Counted from the stretch's first letter, positions 46,114 through 55,342 are shown. The stretch: 64,000 bases of DNA from Methanolobus tindarius DSM 2278 (GCF_000504205.1 NZ_AZAJ01000001.1:2826879-2890878); one strand, 5' to 3'. The notes: generated by a model from the letters alone, not told the origin. Made by a program: numbers and translations.

Positions 46114-47445
46114 ATGACATTAGCAAATCTCAGGACACACTATGCGTCACAGATTAAACCCGAGGAACTCGGTGACCAGAAGGTTACCGTGGCAGGATGG
46201 GTTCATGAGGTCCGTGACCTTGGTGGAATTTGTTTTGTTGTGGTCAGGGACCGTACAGGCAAATCCCAGATCACACTGGTGAAAAAGAAGACAGACCCTG
46301 AACTTCTGGACAAGGCAAGAAAACTTGTAAGAGAATCCGTTGTTTCAGTAACCGGAAGTGTAAAGCCGGAAGGAAAGGCACCAAATGGTTACGAACTCAT
46401 TCCGGATGAAATAACACTTCTCAACGAAGCAGACTCACCACTTCCAATGGACACAACCGGAAAGGTAGAAGCTGAACTTGACACACGTCTTGATTCAAGG
46501 TTCATTGACCTCAGACGTGAGAGAACAACAGCAATATTCAAGGTAAGGCACGAAGTCCTCAAGGCAGTCAGAGGCTACCTTACAGACAATGGTTTTATTG
46601 AGACTTCCAGTCCTAAGGTTGTAGCAACAGCAACAGAAGGTGGAACATCACTTTTCCCAATCACATACTTTGACAGGGAAGCTTTCCTGAACCAGAGTCC
46701 ACAGCTCTTCAAGCAGATTCTCATGTCAGGTGGACTTGACAGGGTATTTGAAATTGGTCCTATCTTCAGGGCAGAAGAACACGACACCCGCAGACACCTT
46801 AACGAAGCAACATCCATTGATATCGAAGCAAGTTTCTGTGATCACTTCGATGTAATGGAAGTCCTTGAGGAAATGGTTGCTTACGTCTATGAGCAGGTAA
46901 TTGAGAATGCATCCGATTCACTTGGAGTTCTTGATGTTGAACTTAAGGTTCCACAGGTGCCATTCAAGAGAGTAACCTATGATGAGGCAATTGAGATTGT
47001 CAACGCAAACACAGACGAGATGCTTAACTGGGGAGATGACCTTGGAACAGCTGCCGAACACGCAATCGGTGAGTACGTATTCAAGGAAACAGGGGAATCG
47101 CATTACTTTATCATTGACTGGCCAACAGAGATTAAGCCATTCTATGCGATGCCATACGAGGATAACCCGATTCTGTCAAAGGGATTCGATATGATGCACA
47201 GGACAATGGAACTTTCATCCGGTGCACAGCGTATCCACATTCCTGAACTTCTCATCGAGAGAATCGAGTCACAGGGTCTTGACCCTGAAGGATTCGAGTT
47301 CTATCTCAAGGCTTTCAGATATGGTATGCCACCACACGCTGGTTGGGGTATCGGTTGTGAAAGACTTGTTATGACCATGCTGGGTACTGAGAACATCCGT
47401 GATGTCGTACTCTTCCCAAGGGACAGGCGCAGACTTTCCCCATAA
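46114..47445 (+). CDS. aspS: Aspartyl-tRNA synthetase (probably non-discriminating)
   Basis: A 443-residue archaeal-type class II synthetase with an N-terminal anticodon-binding OB fold and catalytic motifs ([14 protein letters not shown], and motif 3 [13 protein letters not shown]). The residue in [12 protein letters not shown] is His where discriminating Thermococcus AspRS has Trp, and the later Lys position reads Pro (GKAPNG). Both point to a non-discriminating enzyme that also charges tRNA(Asn), to be amidated by GatCAB; that is inference. ATG 46114 follows AGGTG; highly biased codons. Confidence 0.96.
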   Translation: MTLANLRTHYASQIKPEELGDQKVTVAGWVHEVRDLGGICFVVVRDRTGKSQITLVKKKTDPELLDKARKLVRESVVSVTGSVKPEGKAPNGYELIPDEITLLNEADSPLPMDTTGKVEAELDTRLDSRFIDLRRERTTAIFKVRHEVLKAVRGYLTDNGFIETSSPKVVATATEGGTSLFPITYFDREAFLNQSPQLFKQILMSGGLDRVFEIGPIFRAEEHDTRRHLNEATSIDIEASFCDHFDVMEVLEEMVAYVYEQVIENASDSLGVLDVELKVPQVPFKRVTYDEAIEIVNANTDEMLNWGDDLGTAAEHAIGEYVFKETGESHYFIIDWPTEIKPFYAMPYEDNPILSKGFDMMHRTMELSSGAQRIHIPELLIERIESQGLDPEGFEFYLKAFRYGMPPHAGWGIGCERLVMTMLGTENIRDVVLFPRDRRRLSP

Positions 47446-47465
47446 TTCTTTTTAAGGTGATACTT

Positions 47466-48158
47466 ATGAAGGAAAGGAATCCAACAGGAGAAAGTCCTGA
47501 GAAGAAAGCTGCAGGAATTGCTGCAGCAGACCTTGTGCAGGATGGCATGGTTGTCGGTCTTGGTACCGGTTCAACAACAGCCTACACAATAGCTGAACTT
47601 GGCAGGCGTGTTGACGAAGGTCTTGATATCCTTGCAGTTGTAACATCATACCAGTCAGAAATGCTTGCAATTCAGACAGGAATCACTCTTACATCACTTG
47701 CAGAACATCCAAACCTGGACATTGCCATTGACGGTGCAGACCAGATTGATAAAGGTCTGAATGTCATCAAAGGCGGCGGAGCAGCACACACACGTGAAAA
47801 GGTTGTTTCACGTTCTGCAGAGCGTTTTGTTGTAGTTGCAGATGAGTCTAAATACAGCGAGCAGCTTAATCACTATGTGCCTCTGGAAGTACTTCCATAT
47901 GCAAAGGAGTATGTTTCACAGCAGGTGTGCAGGATTGGCGGAAAGCCTGAGCTTCGCCTTGCAGCAAGAAAAGACGGTCCTGTAATAACAGATAATGGTA
48001 ACTTTGTAATCGATGCAAGTCTTGGAACAATTGAGAATCCTGTTGTAACAGCAGCTATTCTTTCCCAGGTTGCCGGAGTTGTGGAACACGGAATATTTAC
48101 CAATGTAGACGAGGTTTACATCGGTAAGAAAGACGGTTCCGTAGAAATAATGGCCTGA
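47466..48158 (+). CDS. rpiA: Ribose-5-phosphate isomerase A
   Basis: A 230-residue isomerase of ribose-5-phosphate and ribulose-5-phosphate. Motifs [20 protein letters not shown] and [11 protein letters not shown] carry the active site. It starts 20 bases after aspS (AAGGTGA at 47454-47460, ATG 47466), so the two form an operon. A terminator hairpin overlaps the stop codon. Confidence 0.97.
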   Translation: MKERNPTGESPEKKAAGIAAADLVQDGMVVGLGTGSTTAYTIAELGRRVDEGLDILAVVTSYQSEMLAIQTGITLTSLAEHPNLDIAIDGADQIDKGLNVIKGGGAAHTREKVVSRSAERFVVVADESKYSEQLNHYVPLEVLPYAKEYVSQQVCRIGGKPELRLAARKDGPVITDNGNFVIDASLGTIENPVVTAAILSQVAGVVEHGIFTNVDEVYIGKKDGSVEIMA

Positions 48159-48180
48159 TCTGAAAAGATCAGGTTTTATT
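48154..48180 (+). terminator. Terminator of rpiA
   Basis: Perfect 8-bp stem CCTGATCT / AGATCAGG, GAAA tetraloop, followed by TTTTATT; it includes the rpiA stop codon. Confidence 0.75.
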
Positions 48181-48205
48181 CAATTTATTGTTATTCTTAT
48201 TTTGT

Positions 48206-49411
48206 TTATTCTTCGCCTTCAAAAGGACAGGCACACATTTCAAATAATGCCTCTTCTCCTGTGTGTGACCCTCTTGCAATGAGTATATCTCCGGCTTTTA
48301 CAACAGTTCTCTTATTAGGTCTGTAGACCCAACGGTCATCTCTTTTTATAGCCATCACATGCACGCCGGTTTCAGTTTCCAGCTTCAACTGACCAAATGT
48401 CTTCTCGATAATTGGTGAACAGTCCTGAACTACAAGTTTAGTTATAACTTCATCTGATTCCCTGACAGCGATTGTGATGATCGGATGCAGGTCGATGTCT
48501 CTGAGAACCGTATCTGCAATTGTGTATGCTGCATCTGAAATTGCCTCTGCGGAGTTTGCAAGCTGAAGAAGTCCTCTGAGAATATTAACATCGGGCACGT
48601 GTTTTGCAGTTTCAAGTACCCAGTGCTGGAGTTCATGCTTCATGCTGTCCATTTCAGATTCAAGAGCCTTTACTTCATGGGCTATGTCTTCATTATCAAA
48701 CAGAAGAGCAGAATATGCAAGTCCTACTGACAGTTCTCCCATGTTCTTCATTTCCACAATTATGTCAACGGCTCTCTCAAGGTCGATAAGGAATCTTTCA
48801 TGTTCCATGGTCCTTGGTACATATTTGCGGTTTGTAACGAGCTCTATAAAAAGTGGTACACCTTCGTCATGTCCTCTGGAAAAAATAACGTCATCAGGTC
48901 TTATGCGGGTTGCATGATTTGGATCGTATATCCATTCGTCGTTGCGGCGTATGGCAATTATCCACATTCCGGCTTCGGTGTCAAGTTCAATATCTTCAAG
49001 GTTCATACCTGCGAGTTTTGAATCTTCACTAACCGTCGCTCTTGTGATGGTTTCCTCAGCTTCTCGCATTGCCAGTTTTAACTCCATTGGAATGCCTATG
49101 TCTCTGAGTACTATCTGAGCAATATCTCCTGCTGCGTTGGCAATATTTTCCGATGCACGTGCAACCTGGAGCACTCCTGACATTTCCTCTGCTTCCTCAA
49201 CACGTCTTGTGCTGAGCATGGCAGCTATCTTCATATGATAGTCAAGCGTGTCCATCTTTCCTTCGAGGCGAACCACCTCTTCCGCAATATCCTCGTCATC
49301 ATAGACCATGGCTGAATATGCCAGGTCTACCATGAGTTCGGATGTATCCTTCATCTCTATCAGGAGGTCCTTGAGATTACGTGGAACATATCTTATTTCC
49401 TTTGGACTCAT
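48206..49411 (-). CDS. Tandem PhoU/RCK_C (TrkA-C) protein
   Basis: A 401-residue protein built of two repeats, each with a PhoU-like helical half and an RCK_C (TrkA-C) half (about 1-105 and 105-200; 215-315 and 315-395). RCK_C signatures are the strand turns WIIAIRRNDEWIYDPN and HVMAIKRDDRWVYRPN. The architecture fits COG3273 proteins that regulate ion transporters. It follows the two MgtE-type genes on the same strand, which is a common pairing. Ligand not known. Confidence 0.9.
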   Translation of the reverse strand: MSPKEIRYVPRNLKDLLIEMKDTSELMVDLAYSAMVYDDEDIAEEVVRLEGKMDTLDYHMKIAAMLSTRRVEEAEEMSGVLQVARASENIANAAGDIAQIVLRDIGIPMELKLAMREAEETITRATVSEDSKLAGMNLEDIELDTEAGMWIIAIRRNDEWIYDPNHATRIRPDDVIFSRGHDEGVPLFIELVTNRKYVPRTMEHERFLIDLERAVDIIVEMKNMGELSVGLAYSALLFDNEDIAHEVKALESEMDSMKHELQHWVLETAKHVPDVNILRGLLQLANSAEAISDAAYTIADTVLRDIDLHPIITIAVRESDEVITKLVVQDCSPIIEKTFGQLKLETETGVHVMAIKRDDRWVYRPNKRTVVKAGDILIARGSHTGEEALFEMCACPFEGEE

Positions 49412-49478
49412 AGATTTCTACCGTTCATTGTATTCTAAATATGTATTTACTTGTTATATATTTTGTATTTATATCAGA

Positions 49479-50036
49479 TTATATAAGGTTCATGATGTGC
49501 ATAGCCATAAAAATACCGCTGACTCCTATAAGGTCACCAAGTGTGGCGATAAGAGGAATTACTGTATCATCGGGGTCAACACCGAATCTGTGAGATGCAA
49601 ATGCAATGGCTATAGTGGCTGAAAATACTGCCAGAAGTTCAAATGTACCTGCGAGGAGGCAGAGTGCCAGAAGTGTCAGGAATGAGATTCTCATGTCAAA
49701 TAGCATTCCGGTTATCCAGACGGTGATACTGACAAAAACACATGCAACAAGGCCAACTATAATGGCAGCATAGACGCTGTTCCTGACAACAGGACTCCTG
49801 TGCAGGTGACTTCCAAGACCCATGTGGAAGGATGAGGAAAGTCTTGCTCCAAGCATGCTGCCGGTGTCTCCACCGATTTTGATAAGTGCCGGTATAAGCA
49901 CCAGTATTATTGGCATTGATACTATCTTGTCAATTTCGATATTTAGTATCTGGCCTGAGAATATGCCTATGATGGATGTTACCAGAAGGATTGGGAATCC
50001 CCTTCCAACTATGCCTTTGACTGTATAATAGGTCAT
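49479..50036 (-). CDS. MgtE-type cation transporter membrane domain protein (second)
   Basis: A 185-residue protein containing one MgtE integral-membrane domain without the cytoplasmic CBS/N-domain, with four to five helices. It carries the signature PALIKIGGDTGSMLGARLSS and a C-terminal DPDDTVIPLIATLGDLIG. It is a paralogue of the preceding gene (4-base overlap), so the pair should form a heteromeric Mg2+-type channel. Start has a fair Shine-Dalgarno within the upstream gene. Confidence 0.9.
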   Translation of the reverse strand: MTYYTVKGIVGRGFPILLVTSIIGIFSGQILNIEIDKIVSMPIILVLIPALIKIGGDTGSMLGARLSSSFHMGLGSHLHRSPVVRNSVYAAIIVGLVACVFVSITVWITGMLFDMRISFLTLLALCLLAGTFELLAVFSATIAIAFASHRFGVDPDDTVIPLIATLGDLIGVSGIFMAMHIMNLI

Positions 50037-50656
50037 ATCATAAGCACCACCTTTGCAGCCATGAAGATCATTACCATGGATACTATGTCACCGATGGTGG
50101 CAATAGCAGGCGTTACAACGTTGTCCGGATCAAATCCGAAACGAAACATACCAAGTGCCAGCAGCACTGCAACAACTGAGAGAATAAGTCCTGAAGAAAC
50201 TCCTGCCAGAACTGCGATAAGCGTAAGAGTGATTGCACCTGCACTTTGCATTCCAAGTGCAATAGTTATTATATGGCCGGTAATTCCAAGGATCACCGAC
50301 ATGATAAAACTTAGAAGAAGGGAGCCTGATACATTATTGACTAGCTCTGGATTTCGGTCAATTTTTGTAATAAGACCCATGTGTATGGCACTTCCAAGAC
50401 GGGAACCAAGGGTGCATGAGATGTTTCCACGCATACCAAGTACTGCCGGTGTTATCACAATAAGTCCTGGAATTAGTTCCAGTTCATTGCTCATTCCTGA
50501 AAGAATAAGCCCGGATATTACTCCTCCTATTGTTGCCATGAGTTCAAATGGCAACGCCTCACGCACTATGGAGCGGACACTTCCGTAATCTCCTATGTAT
50601 TCCTCGACGACTTCTATTTCATATTCTTCGTCTTCATCACTTGTGTCGTAAGCCAT
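50033..50656 (-). CDS. MgtE-type cation transporter membrane domain protein (first)
   Basis: A 207-residue protein with a short acidic N-terminus and an MgtE membrane domain (TPAVLGMRGNISCTLGSRLGSA; C-terminal DPDNVVTPAIATIGDIVS). It is the first gene of a three-gene operon with the paralogue and the PhoU/RCK regulator. Half-size paired MgtE proteins (COG1824) are typical of archaea. Confidence 0.9.
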   Translation of the reverse strand: MAYDTSDEDEEYEIEVVEEYIGDYGSVRSIVREALPFELMATIGGVISGLILSGMSNELELIPGLIVITPAVLGMRGNISCTLGSRLGSAIHMGLITKIDRNPELVNNVSGSLLLSFIMSVILGITGHIITIALGMQSAGAITLTLIAVLAGVSSGLILSVVAVLLALGMFRFGFDPDNVVTPAIATIGDIVSMVMIFMAAKVVLMI

Positions 50657-50784
50657 TACAATGCCCTATTTCACTTTGTTATTATTTATACGTATCAGGC
50701 ATCTATGAGCTTTTTCTCATAGTTTCTTCCTTCTATGGTTAAGCATAAAACTAATGTTCTCCTTTCCAGAAACGAGGAAATCCC

Positions 50785-51087
50785 ATGTTAAAACATATAG
50801 TTATGTGGAAATTGAAGGAAAGTGCAGAAGGTAACAGCAAAGGTGAGAATGCAAAACTCATGAAAGAGAAACTAGAGGCTCTTAAAGCGAAGATACCTGA
50901 GATAGGTGTTATTGAAGTAGGAATTAATGCTATTCCTTCAGATGCTGCTTATGATGTTACTCTTTATTCTGAGTTCAGTGATGAGTCAGCTTTCAAAACA
51001 TATCAGGTTCATCCTGAACACCTGAAAGTTGCTGAGTTCGTTGGAAAGATCAATGATAACAGGGTAGTTGTAGATTATTTTGTCTGA
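50785..51087 (+). CDS. Dabb-domain stress-responsive protein
   Basis: A 100-residue single-domain alpha/beta barrel-dimer protein, with the N-terminal MLKHIVMWKLK and the C-terminal HPEHLKVAEFV histidine region. The activity is unknown in archaea. It is divergent from the mgtE operon and precedes the PNPOx-like gene by 64 bases. Confidence 0.9.
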   Translation: MLKHIVMWKLKESAEGNSKGENAKLMKEKLEALKAKIPEIGVIEVGINAIPSDAAYDVTLYSEFSDESAFKTYQVHPEHLKVAEFVGKINDNRVVVDYFV

Positions 51088-51151
51088 TAACTTCACATTT
51101 TTATTATCTTTATTTTTCATTTTTCTGGTTTTTATATATTGGGGCTGAGGT

Positions 51152-51652
51152 ATGACTATGAGAAGGCCTGAGAAACAGATTGCAGACAAGGAGACGTTAG
51201 GGACTATCCTCAATAAATCCATAGTGTGCAGGATAGGTATGTGCAGGGACAACATCCCGTATGTTGTGCCAATGAATTTTGCATACCATGGCAATGCTCT
51301 TTATCTGCACGCTGCAAAGGAAGGTAAAAAGCTTGATATGATGGCTGAAAACCCCCATGTCTGCTTTGAGATGGAATACAAGGCGGAAGTTTCTCCTGCA
51401 CCGACTAGCTGTGGCTGGAGTATGAAATATTACAGCATCATAGGATGGGGAAATGCTTCCATTCTCAACGATCCTGAAGATAAAACCAAGGCTCTGAACC
51501 TTTTAATGGATAAGTATGCAGACGAAACTAATGATTCTTACCCGGACAGCGTTCTCAGCAAAACTGCCATAATTAAGGTTGAGATTACTGAACTTACGGG
51601 CAAGTTCTCAGGTTATTCCAAACCTTCCACTTGCGGCAGTGGAAATGAATGA
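51152..51652 (+). CDS. Pyridoxamine 5'-phosphate oxidase-like flavin-binding protein
   Basis: A 166-residue split-barrel flavoprotein. The family features are the N-terminal ILNKSIVCRIGMCRDNIPYVVPMNF and the SIIGWGNASIL strand. It could use FMN or F420 or bind heme; the substrate is unknown. It closes the region before the tRNA-Val attachment site. Confidence 0.88.
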   Translation: MTMRRPEKQIADKETLGTILNKSIVCRIGMCRDNIPYVVPMNFAYHGNALYLHAAKEGKKLDMMAENPHVCFEMEYKAEVSPAPTSCGWSMKYYSIIGWGNASILNDPEDKTKALNLLMDKYADETNDSYPDSVLSKTAIIKVEITELTGKFSGYSKPSTCGSGNE

Positions 51653-51765
51653 TTTTGTCCTTTTGCTTTTAAAGGATACTCAACAATCCGGGCAGATTTT
51701 TAAATTTATGCCGGATTTTTCTGTGATATACACATTTTAATCCTTTTTTCCAGCTAATCCATCAA

Positions 51766-51845
51766 TAAAGGTTATATACAACTAGTTACATCTAGGGGTT
51801 GCTCGAGGGCGAAAGCGCCACCGAACAACTTAATCGCAAAACAAT
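51766..51845 (+). promoter_or_regulatory. Promoter and structured leader of tRNA-Val
   Basis: A TATA box (TTATATAC, 51772-51779) with A-rich element before it lies about 70 bases upstream of the tRNA, leaving a leader of about 45-50 bases. In it GTTG and CAAC enclose a hairpin GGCG-AAAG-CGCC. Such a structured leader before a tRNA may be removed by RNase P. Confidence 0.45.
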
Positions 51846-51922
51846 GGGCCCGTGGTCTAGCCGGTTATGACATCGCCTTTACACGGCGGGGGTCATGAGT
51901 TCGAATCTCATCGGGCCCACCA
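51846..51922 (+). tRNA. tRNA-Val(UAC)
   Basis: Acceptor stem GGGCCCG (51846-51852) pairs with CGGGCCC (51912-51918), followed by A and an encoded CCA. The anticodon loop is TTTACAC, giving anticodon TAC. The T arm has GAGTTCGAATCTC. Its 3' part, from the anticodon loop on, is the att core of an integrated element, but the tRNA gene remains intact because the element supplies the same 45 bases. Confidence 0.95.
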
Positions 51923-52188
51923 ATTTCTACTACTTCTTCTGATACTGATTCTTGTAACGCTTCGAGTTGCTTCTCTAACTCTTCGACTCTTGCTTCTAAC
52001 GGACTTGTGGACACGGAGTGTACACTTTCCTGATCAACAACAACTAGGAAAGCCTGCTTACCCTCATGAGATGTAGGAATAATCTGTGCATTTTTTCCAA
52101 TAATGCTGCCATATTCCTTCGGTAATCTGATAGACGGATAGATTCTGGTTTTGCTAGCTTTATGGGCAGTAACTTTGCTTGTATACAT
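51865..52188 (-). CDS. Split integrase, N-terminal half (intN)
   Basis: A 107-residue half gene whose reading frame runs into the tRNA. It has an AbrB-like hairpin region (about 14-55, TRIYPSIRLPKEYGSI), a coiled coil (LEARVEELEKQLEALQES) and the tRNA-coded peptide GGPDEIRTHDPRRV shared with the intC frame. In the circle it would be followed directly by intC to give an integrase of about 381 residues. ATG at 52188 lies inside a 16-base palindrome; GTG 52197 is the alternative. Confidence 0.85.
   Translation of the reverse strand: MYTSKVTAHKASKTRIYPSIRLPKEYGSIIGKNAQIIPTSHEGKQAFLVVVDQESVHSVSTSPLEARVEELEKQLEALQESVSEEVVEIGGPDEIRTHDPRRVKAMS
51878..51922 (+). repeat. attL core of the integrative element
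   Basis: A 45-base sequence, the 3' part of the tRNA-Val gene from the anticodon loop to CCA. It is repeated exactly at 55298-55342. The flanks differ at both ends. Confidence 0.95.
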
Positions 52189-52201
52189 AGTGTACACTAT
52201 G
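52186..52201. promoter_or_regulatory. Operator-like palindrome at the integrase start
   Basis: CATAGTGTACACTATG is a perfect 16-base palindrome covering the intN start codon. It could be an autoregulatory binding site, perhaps for the AbrB-like N-terminus of the integrase itself. Confidence 0.5.
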
Positions 52202-52631
52202 CTTTATTGAATTAAATTTTCTCTGGTCTATTTTTAGACAGTTTTGTGCCTGTGCGGGCGCTGTTCTGCCTAGGCGCGATTTCCAATATTTATCCAGTTA
52301 TTGTGTTGGATTGTCAAATTGAAGGCAATATTTAAACAGTGATTAAGGCTATGAATAAATCATTTTTTAAAAGAATCACTTTCTCATCCGCAGAGAAGTC
52401 CAGGCTAACCTCTGCTACTGTGGCTAAGGAGTCTATTCAGAACAGTAATTGAATCAGTGTTGTTTAGCATACTGCAGGACTGCAGTCTCTAATACTAAGC
52501 AGTAATGATTTAGTTTAATGCTTTGTGGCAGGCGCTGTTCTGCCTAATTATTCCTTCTTGGATACTGTAGATATAGTAAGTAAAAGTTTGTTATAATTCA
52601 TTTTATTAACTTGCTAAAAACTCTTTTAACT
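52202..52631. other. Non-coding region of the element with direct repeats
   Basis: A 430-base non-coding stretch in a 3.4-kb element. It contains two exact copies of GGCGCTGTTCTGCCTA (52257-52272 and 52531-52546), each able to form a small hairpin (GGCAG / CTGCC in the second), and a short palindromic pair CTGCAG-GA-CTGCAG near 52484. It is a candidate origin or arm-type integrase site; no gene is seen. Confidence 0.45.
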
Positions 52632-54233
52632 TCATAAGCTACTATCGCTACTTTTTTCTTCTGAAATAAGTTCTACAGCTCCTAATCTTAGATAAACAAA
52701 TAAAATTAATGATGCAAATACCTCATTGAATTCAATATATTTTAACAGACCATGTGCAAGACGGTTTCTTAGATTAATAGAATCCTTTTCAATAAACAAT
52801 ATTTTCAAAAAATCGTTAAAGTCTTCTCCAACTATATTTTGTACTTCTTCTTTCCTTAAATAGTTACCAAGGTCTCCTTCTCGTATCCCATCCATGTCTG
52901 TAATTGTAGTTGGAATACCTCCTATATACATTAAATTTCTAATGATATTTTCAAGTTTTGGAACCAAAATATGCATGCATGTGACATAATCACTTTTAAA
53001 ATATGCTTCTATTCCTGTTTTGGCAGTTTCCAAATCATCTTGAACTAATAACTCGTTATTCGATAAATATCGAAAAACAACCTCTGAGCTAAACATTTCT
53101 TTTTCAGTCAGTCTTTTAAATATTATATTCAATACAACTCCTATGAACTTCATGTGATTGGAATATTGGAATCTATATTGGTGGTTTTTTATAGCTTCTG
53201 GAGAAGAACATGCTTTTACATCATTGCCGTCACATGTGGTAACTGTTGGAATTATACCAATAAGTGGATAGGTTGCTAAAATTTCTTCTGTTAATTGCAT
53301 CATGTCTTTTTTCTTAGGAACAAATTCATCATATAACGCAATCTCTAACGGAATTTTATCAAATTCTAATGTTGAGAAATAAGAAATAAGTTTATTAATG
53401 TGATCCATTGGTAGTTTTACATCAACAGAATTTTTTGAGTATTCTACCTTTTGTGATTCGGCTTTTAATCTCAACTTTACTTCCTCAATTTTAGGATGAT
53501 TTCCAGCTAATTCATAGTAACCCAGTGCCTCCTTTAGGAAAGCACAAACAACAGCATGCTCATCTTTTCTCAATTCTGCATCAGTTTCGTATGTAATTGC
53601 AATTTTTTCAAAAATAGCTGCCAACTCTTTTTGAGTTCCTTTTTTGTTTAGAATTTTTCTTTGTATCTCTAAATAGCTTCTTGCTAAATGCATATTTTTT
53701 GAATCATAGAAATATTGAAATCCATTTTCAGTTATTGATATTATTTTTTCATAAGTAGTCTTTTCAAGCAGATTTAAATTATTGTATAATATGTCTAATA
53801 ACTCAAGGTTCCATCTTAAATCATGACGATTTTCAATAACCTTAATTGTTTCAAAGATATCTTCAACAATCTCATGGACATTATCTAAATGCCCTTTTCC
53901 CAAGCTTTTATAGATGTCACTAGATATCTGAAAATTTGCCACAGAAAATAAATACATTTTTTCATTTGCGATATTAGTTGCATTTTCATGGAATTTAGCG
54001 GCTGCTGCAACAGCTGCTTTATAGTCTTGCTCAAAGATCCATAATGAATAATTATCCAGAGGAGCAAAAAAAGGATGATTAATGGATTGAATGTATGTTC
54101 TAATTTCATTTGAATGTTGTTCATTACCTTTTGCTTTTTTTATTTCAGCAATTACAGAACCAAAGATCATGTTAATAATGTGATCATTATCGTTTTCTTC
54201 CAATTGTTCTTTAACCCAATCCAAATCAAACAT
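52632..54233 (-). CDS. DUF4209-like protein with HEPN-type RNxxxHG motif (element cargo)
   Basis: A 533-residue soluble, helix-rich, AT-rich protein without signal. The C-terminal part (about 410-520) ends in NLRNRLAHGLL. This is the RNxxxHG motif that defines DUF4209 and fits the Rx4-6H catalytic motif of HEPN RNases. The N-terminal about 300 residues look like TPR-type helical pairs. It is the only gene of the element besides the integrase, so I infer a host-benefit or defence role (for example an RNA-cutting abortive response); activity is unproven. Confidence 0.75.
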   Translation of the reverse strand: MFDLDWVKEQLEENDNDHIINMIFGSVIAEIKKAKGNEQHSNEIRTYIQSINHPFFAPLDNYSLWIFEQDYKAAVAAAAKFHENATNIANEKMYLFSVANFQISSDIYKSLGKGHLDNVHEIVEDIFETIKVIENRHDLRWNLELLDILYNNLNLLEKTTYEKIISITENGFQYFYDSKNMHLARSYLEIQRKILNKKGTQKELAAIFEKIAITYETDAELRKDEHAVVCAFLKEALGYYELAGNHPKIEEVKLRLKAESQKVEYSKNSVDVKLPMDHINKLISYFSTLEFDKIPLEIALYDEFVPKKKDMMQLTEEILATYPLIGIIPTVTTCDGNDVKACSSPEAIKNHQYRFQYSNHMKFIGVVLNIIFKRLTEKEMFSSEVVFRYLSNNELLVQDDLETAKTGIEAYFKSDYVTCMHILVPKLENIIRNLMYIGGIPTTITDMDGIREGDLGNYLRKEEVQNIVGEDFNDFLKILFIEKDSINLRNRLAHGLLKYIEFNEVFASLILFVYLRLGAVELISEEKSSDSSL

Positions 54234-54462
54234 ATTTAACGATAAACTTGCAACAATATAATTTTATTTGCTAACGTTACTGTATTAAGTAAAATAATTC
54301 GTAAAATAGTATATATGTAATATCAAGTTTTTTACATATGTAGGAACGTAATCCTAAAAACTAGAACCTGTATTCTTAAAGAGTGGTATTTTTAGATGTT
54401 ACCTATTATCCCTAAAATTCTTTGCAACTGGTATAATCTGAACACTAGTAATTAGTAAGTCA

Positions 54463-55342
54463 TTACTGCAAGATATCATCAAACCTTTTCACAAGTTTAC
54501 TATATGCCTCTTTTGCCTGCATTACTTTATTCAGATAATGAGCACTGCCCACTGTCACCGGTGCTCTGCCTTGGATGAAGTCAGCAATACTCTCAGGTAT
54601 ACCTTCGGATATCATAAGATTCAGGTGCCATTTGCGGATGGTCTTTGCAGTAACACGTTCATGCCTCAATTTTTTCATGTAGTGGTTGTAGGTGTAAGGT
54701 TTACCTATGCTGTTTAGTACTGGAATGAATGACGTTGGGAAGAATATCTGGAAAGTCCTTTTGGTACCTTTTGAAAAAGCAGATGTTGGATAGTGAGCAA
54801 CTTCTCCATTAATGACCACGTTACGTTCGTCAAAAGTTTCAACCATAGCATGAACATGTGAAAGCCGATTACCTGAGAAAATCACCAGTTGTAAGATAGG
54901 TTTGATATCCACTGCACACGCATCTAAAGCATCTTGTATTTCATCATCTGTTACGTAGATTTCTACAACACCTGATTGTTTAATCTTGATAAAACGTCTC
55001 CACTTCTCAATAGTATAGCCAGCCACTTCATCGATATCCTCTTCTTCAAAATAGTTCATGAAGTTGCGCAGCCCACGTTCTGCTTTATCTTTTAGAAGAA
55101 GTTCTCGTAGATCCTGCGGTTTAGAGACGGTTGAGTTTTTAAAAAATCTTGTTAGTGAATTGTAGTAATCCCTCTTAGTCGATTTTGTGATGTCTCTATA
55201 TTGGAGCCACTTTGTAAAAGAATCATGGTGGATGGCCCATTCTTCATTCAATGTAGCTGCATACTGTTTTTTAATCATTTTCGTTATCAGTAGGCCGTTT
55301 ACACGGCGGGGGTCATGAGTTCGAATCTCATCGGGCCCACCA
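54463..55342 (-). CDS. Split integrase, C-terminal catalytic half (intC)
   Basis: About 292 residues of a tyrosine recombinase from the att core on. The reading frame opens further to 55425 into host flank only by chance. Catalytic residues visible are Arg in FSGNRLSHVHA, the KTIRKWH region (matching the HxLR box) and the final Tyr in SAHYLNK. It lacks its own start codon in the element, as intC halves do. In the excised form it is joined to intN at the tRNA-coded peptide. Integrated, the split should silence it. Confidence 0.9.
55298..55342 (+). repeat. attR core of the integrative element
   Basis: Exact 45-base copy of the tRNA-Val 3' part (TTTACACGG... to CCACCA end), marking the right end of the element. 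The bases on its left (TAGGCCG) do not match the tRNA. Confidence 0.95.

Larger units (their letters stand above)
51878..55342. mobile_element. 3.4-kb SSV-type integrative element in tRNA-Val
   Basis: The element lies between two exact 45-bp copies of the tRNA-Val 3' part (51878-51922 and 55298-55342), so the excised circle would be 3,420 bp. It holds intN at the left end, a 533-residue DUF4209/HEPN-like gene, and intC at the right, all on the minus strand. Recombining the two att copies would join intN and intC in the same frame through a shared 14-residue peptide coded by the tRNA. That is the hallmark of SSV-type integration. No replication or capsid gene is seen; it may be a satellite, or replicate by an unknown origin. 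Confidence 0.93.

Noticed and set aside
50061-50588. 175-residue plus-strand frame over the mgtE-type gene
   Set aside because: Shadow of a clearly coding minus-strand membrane protein.
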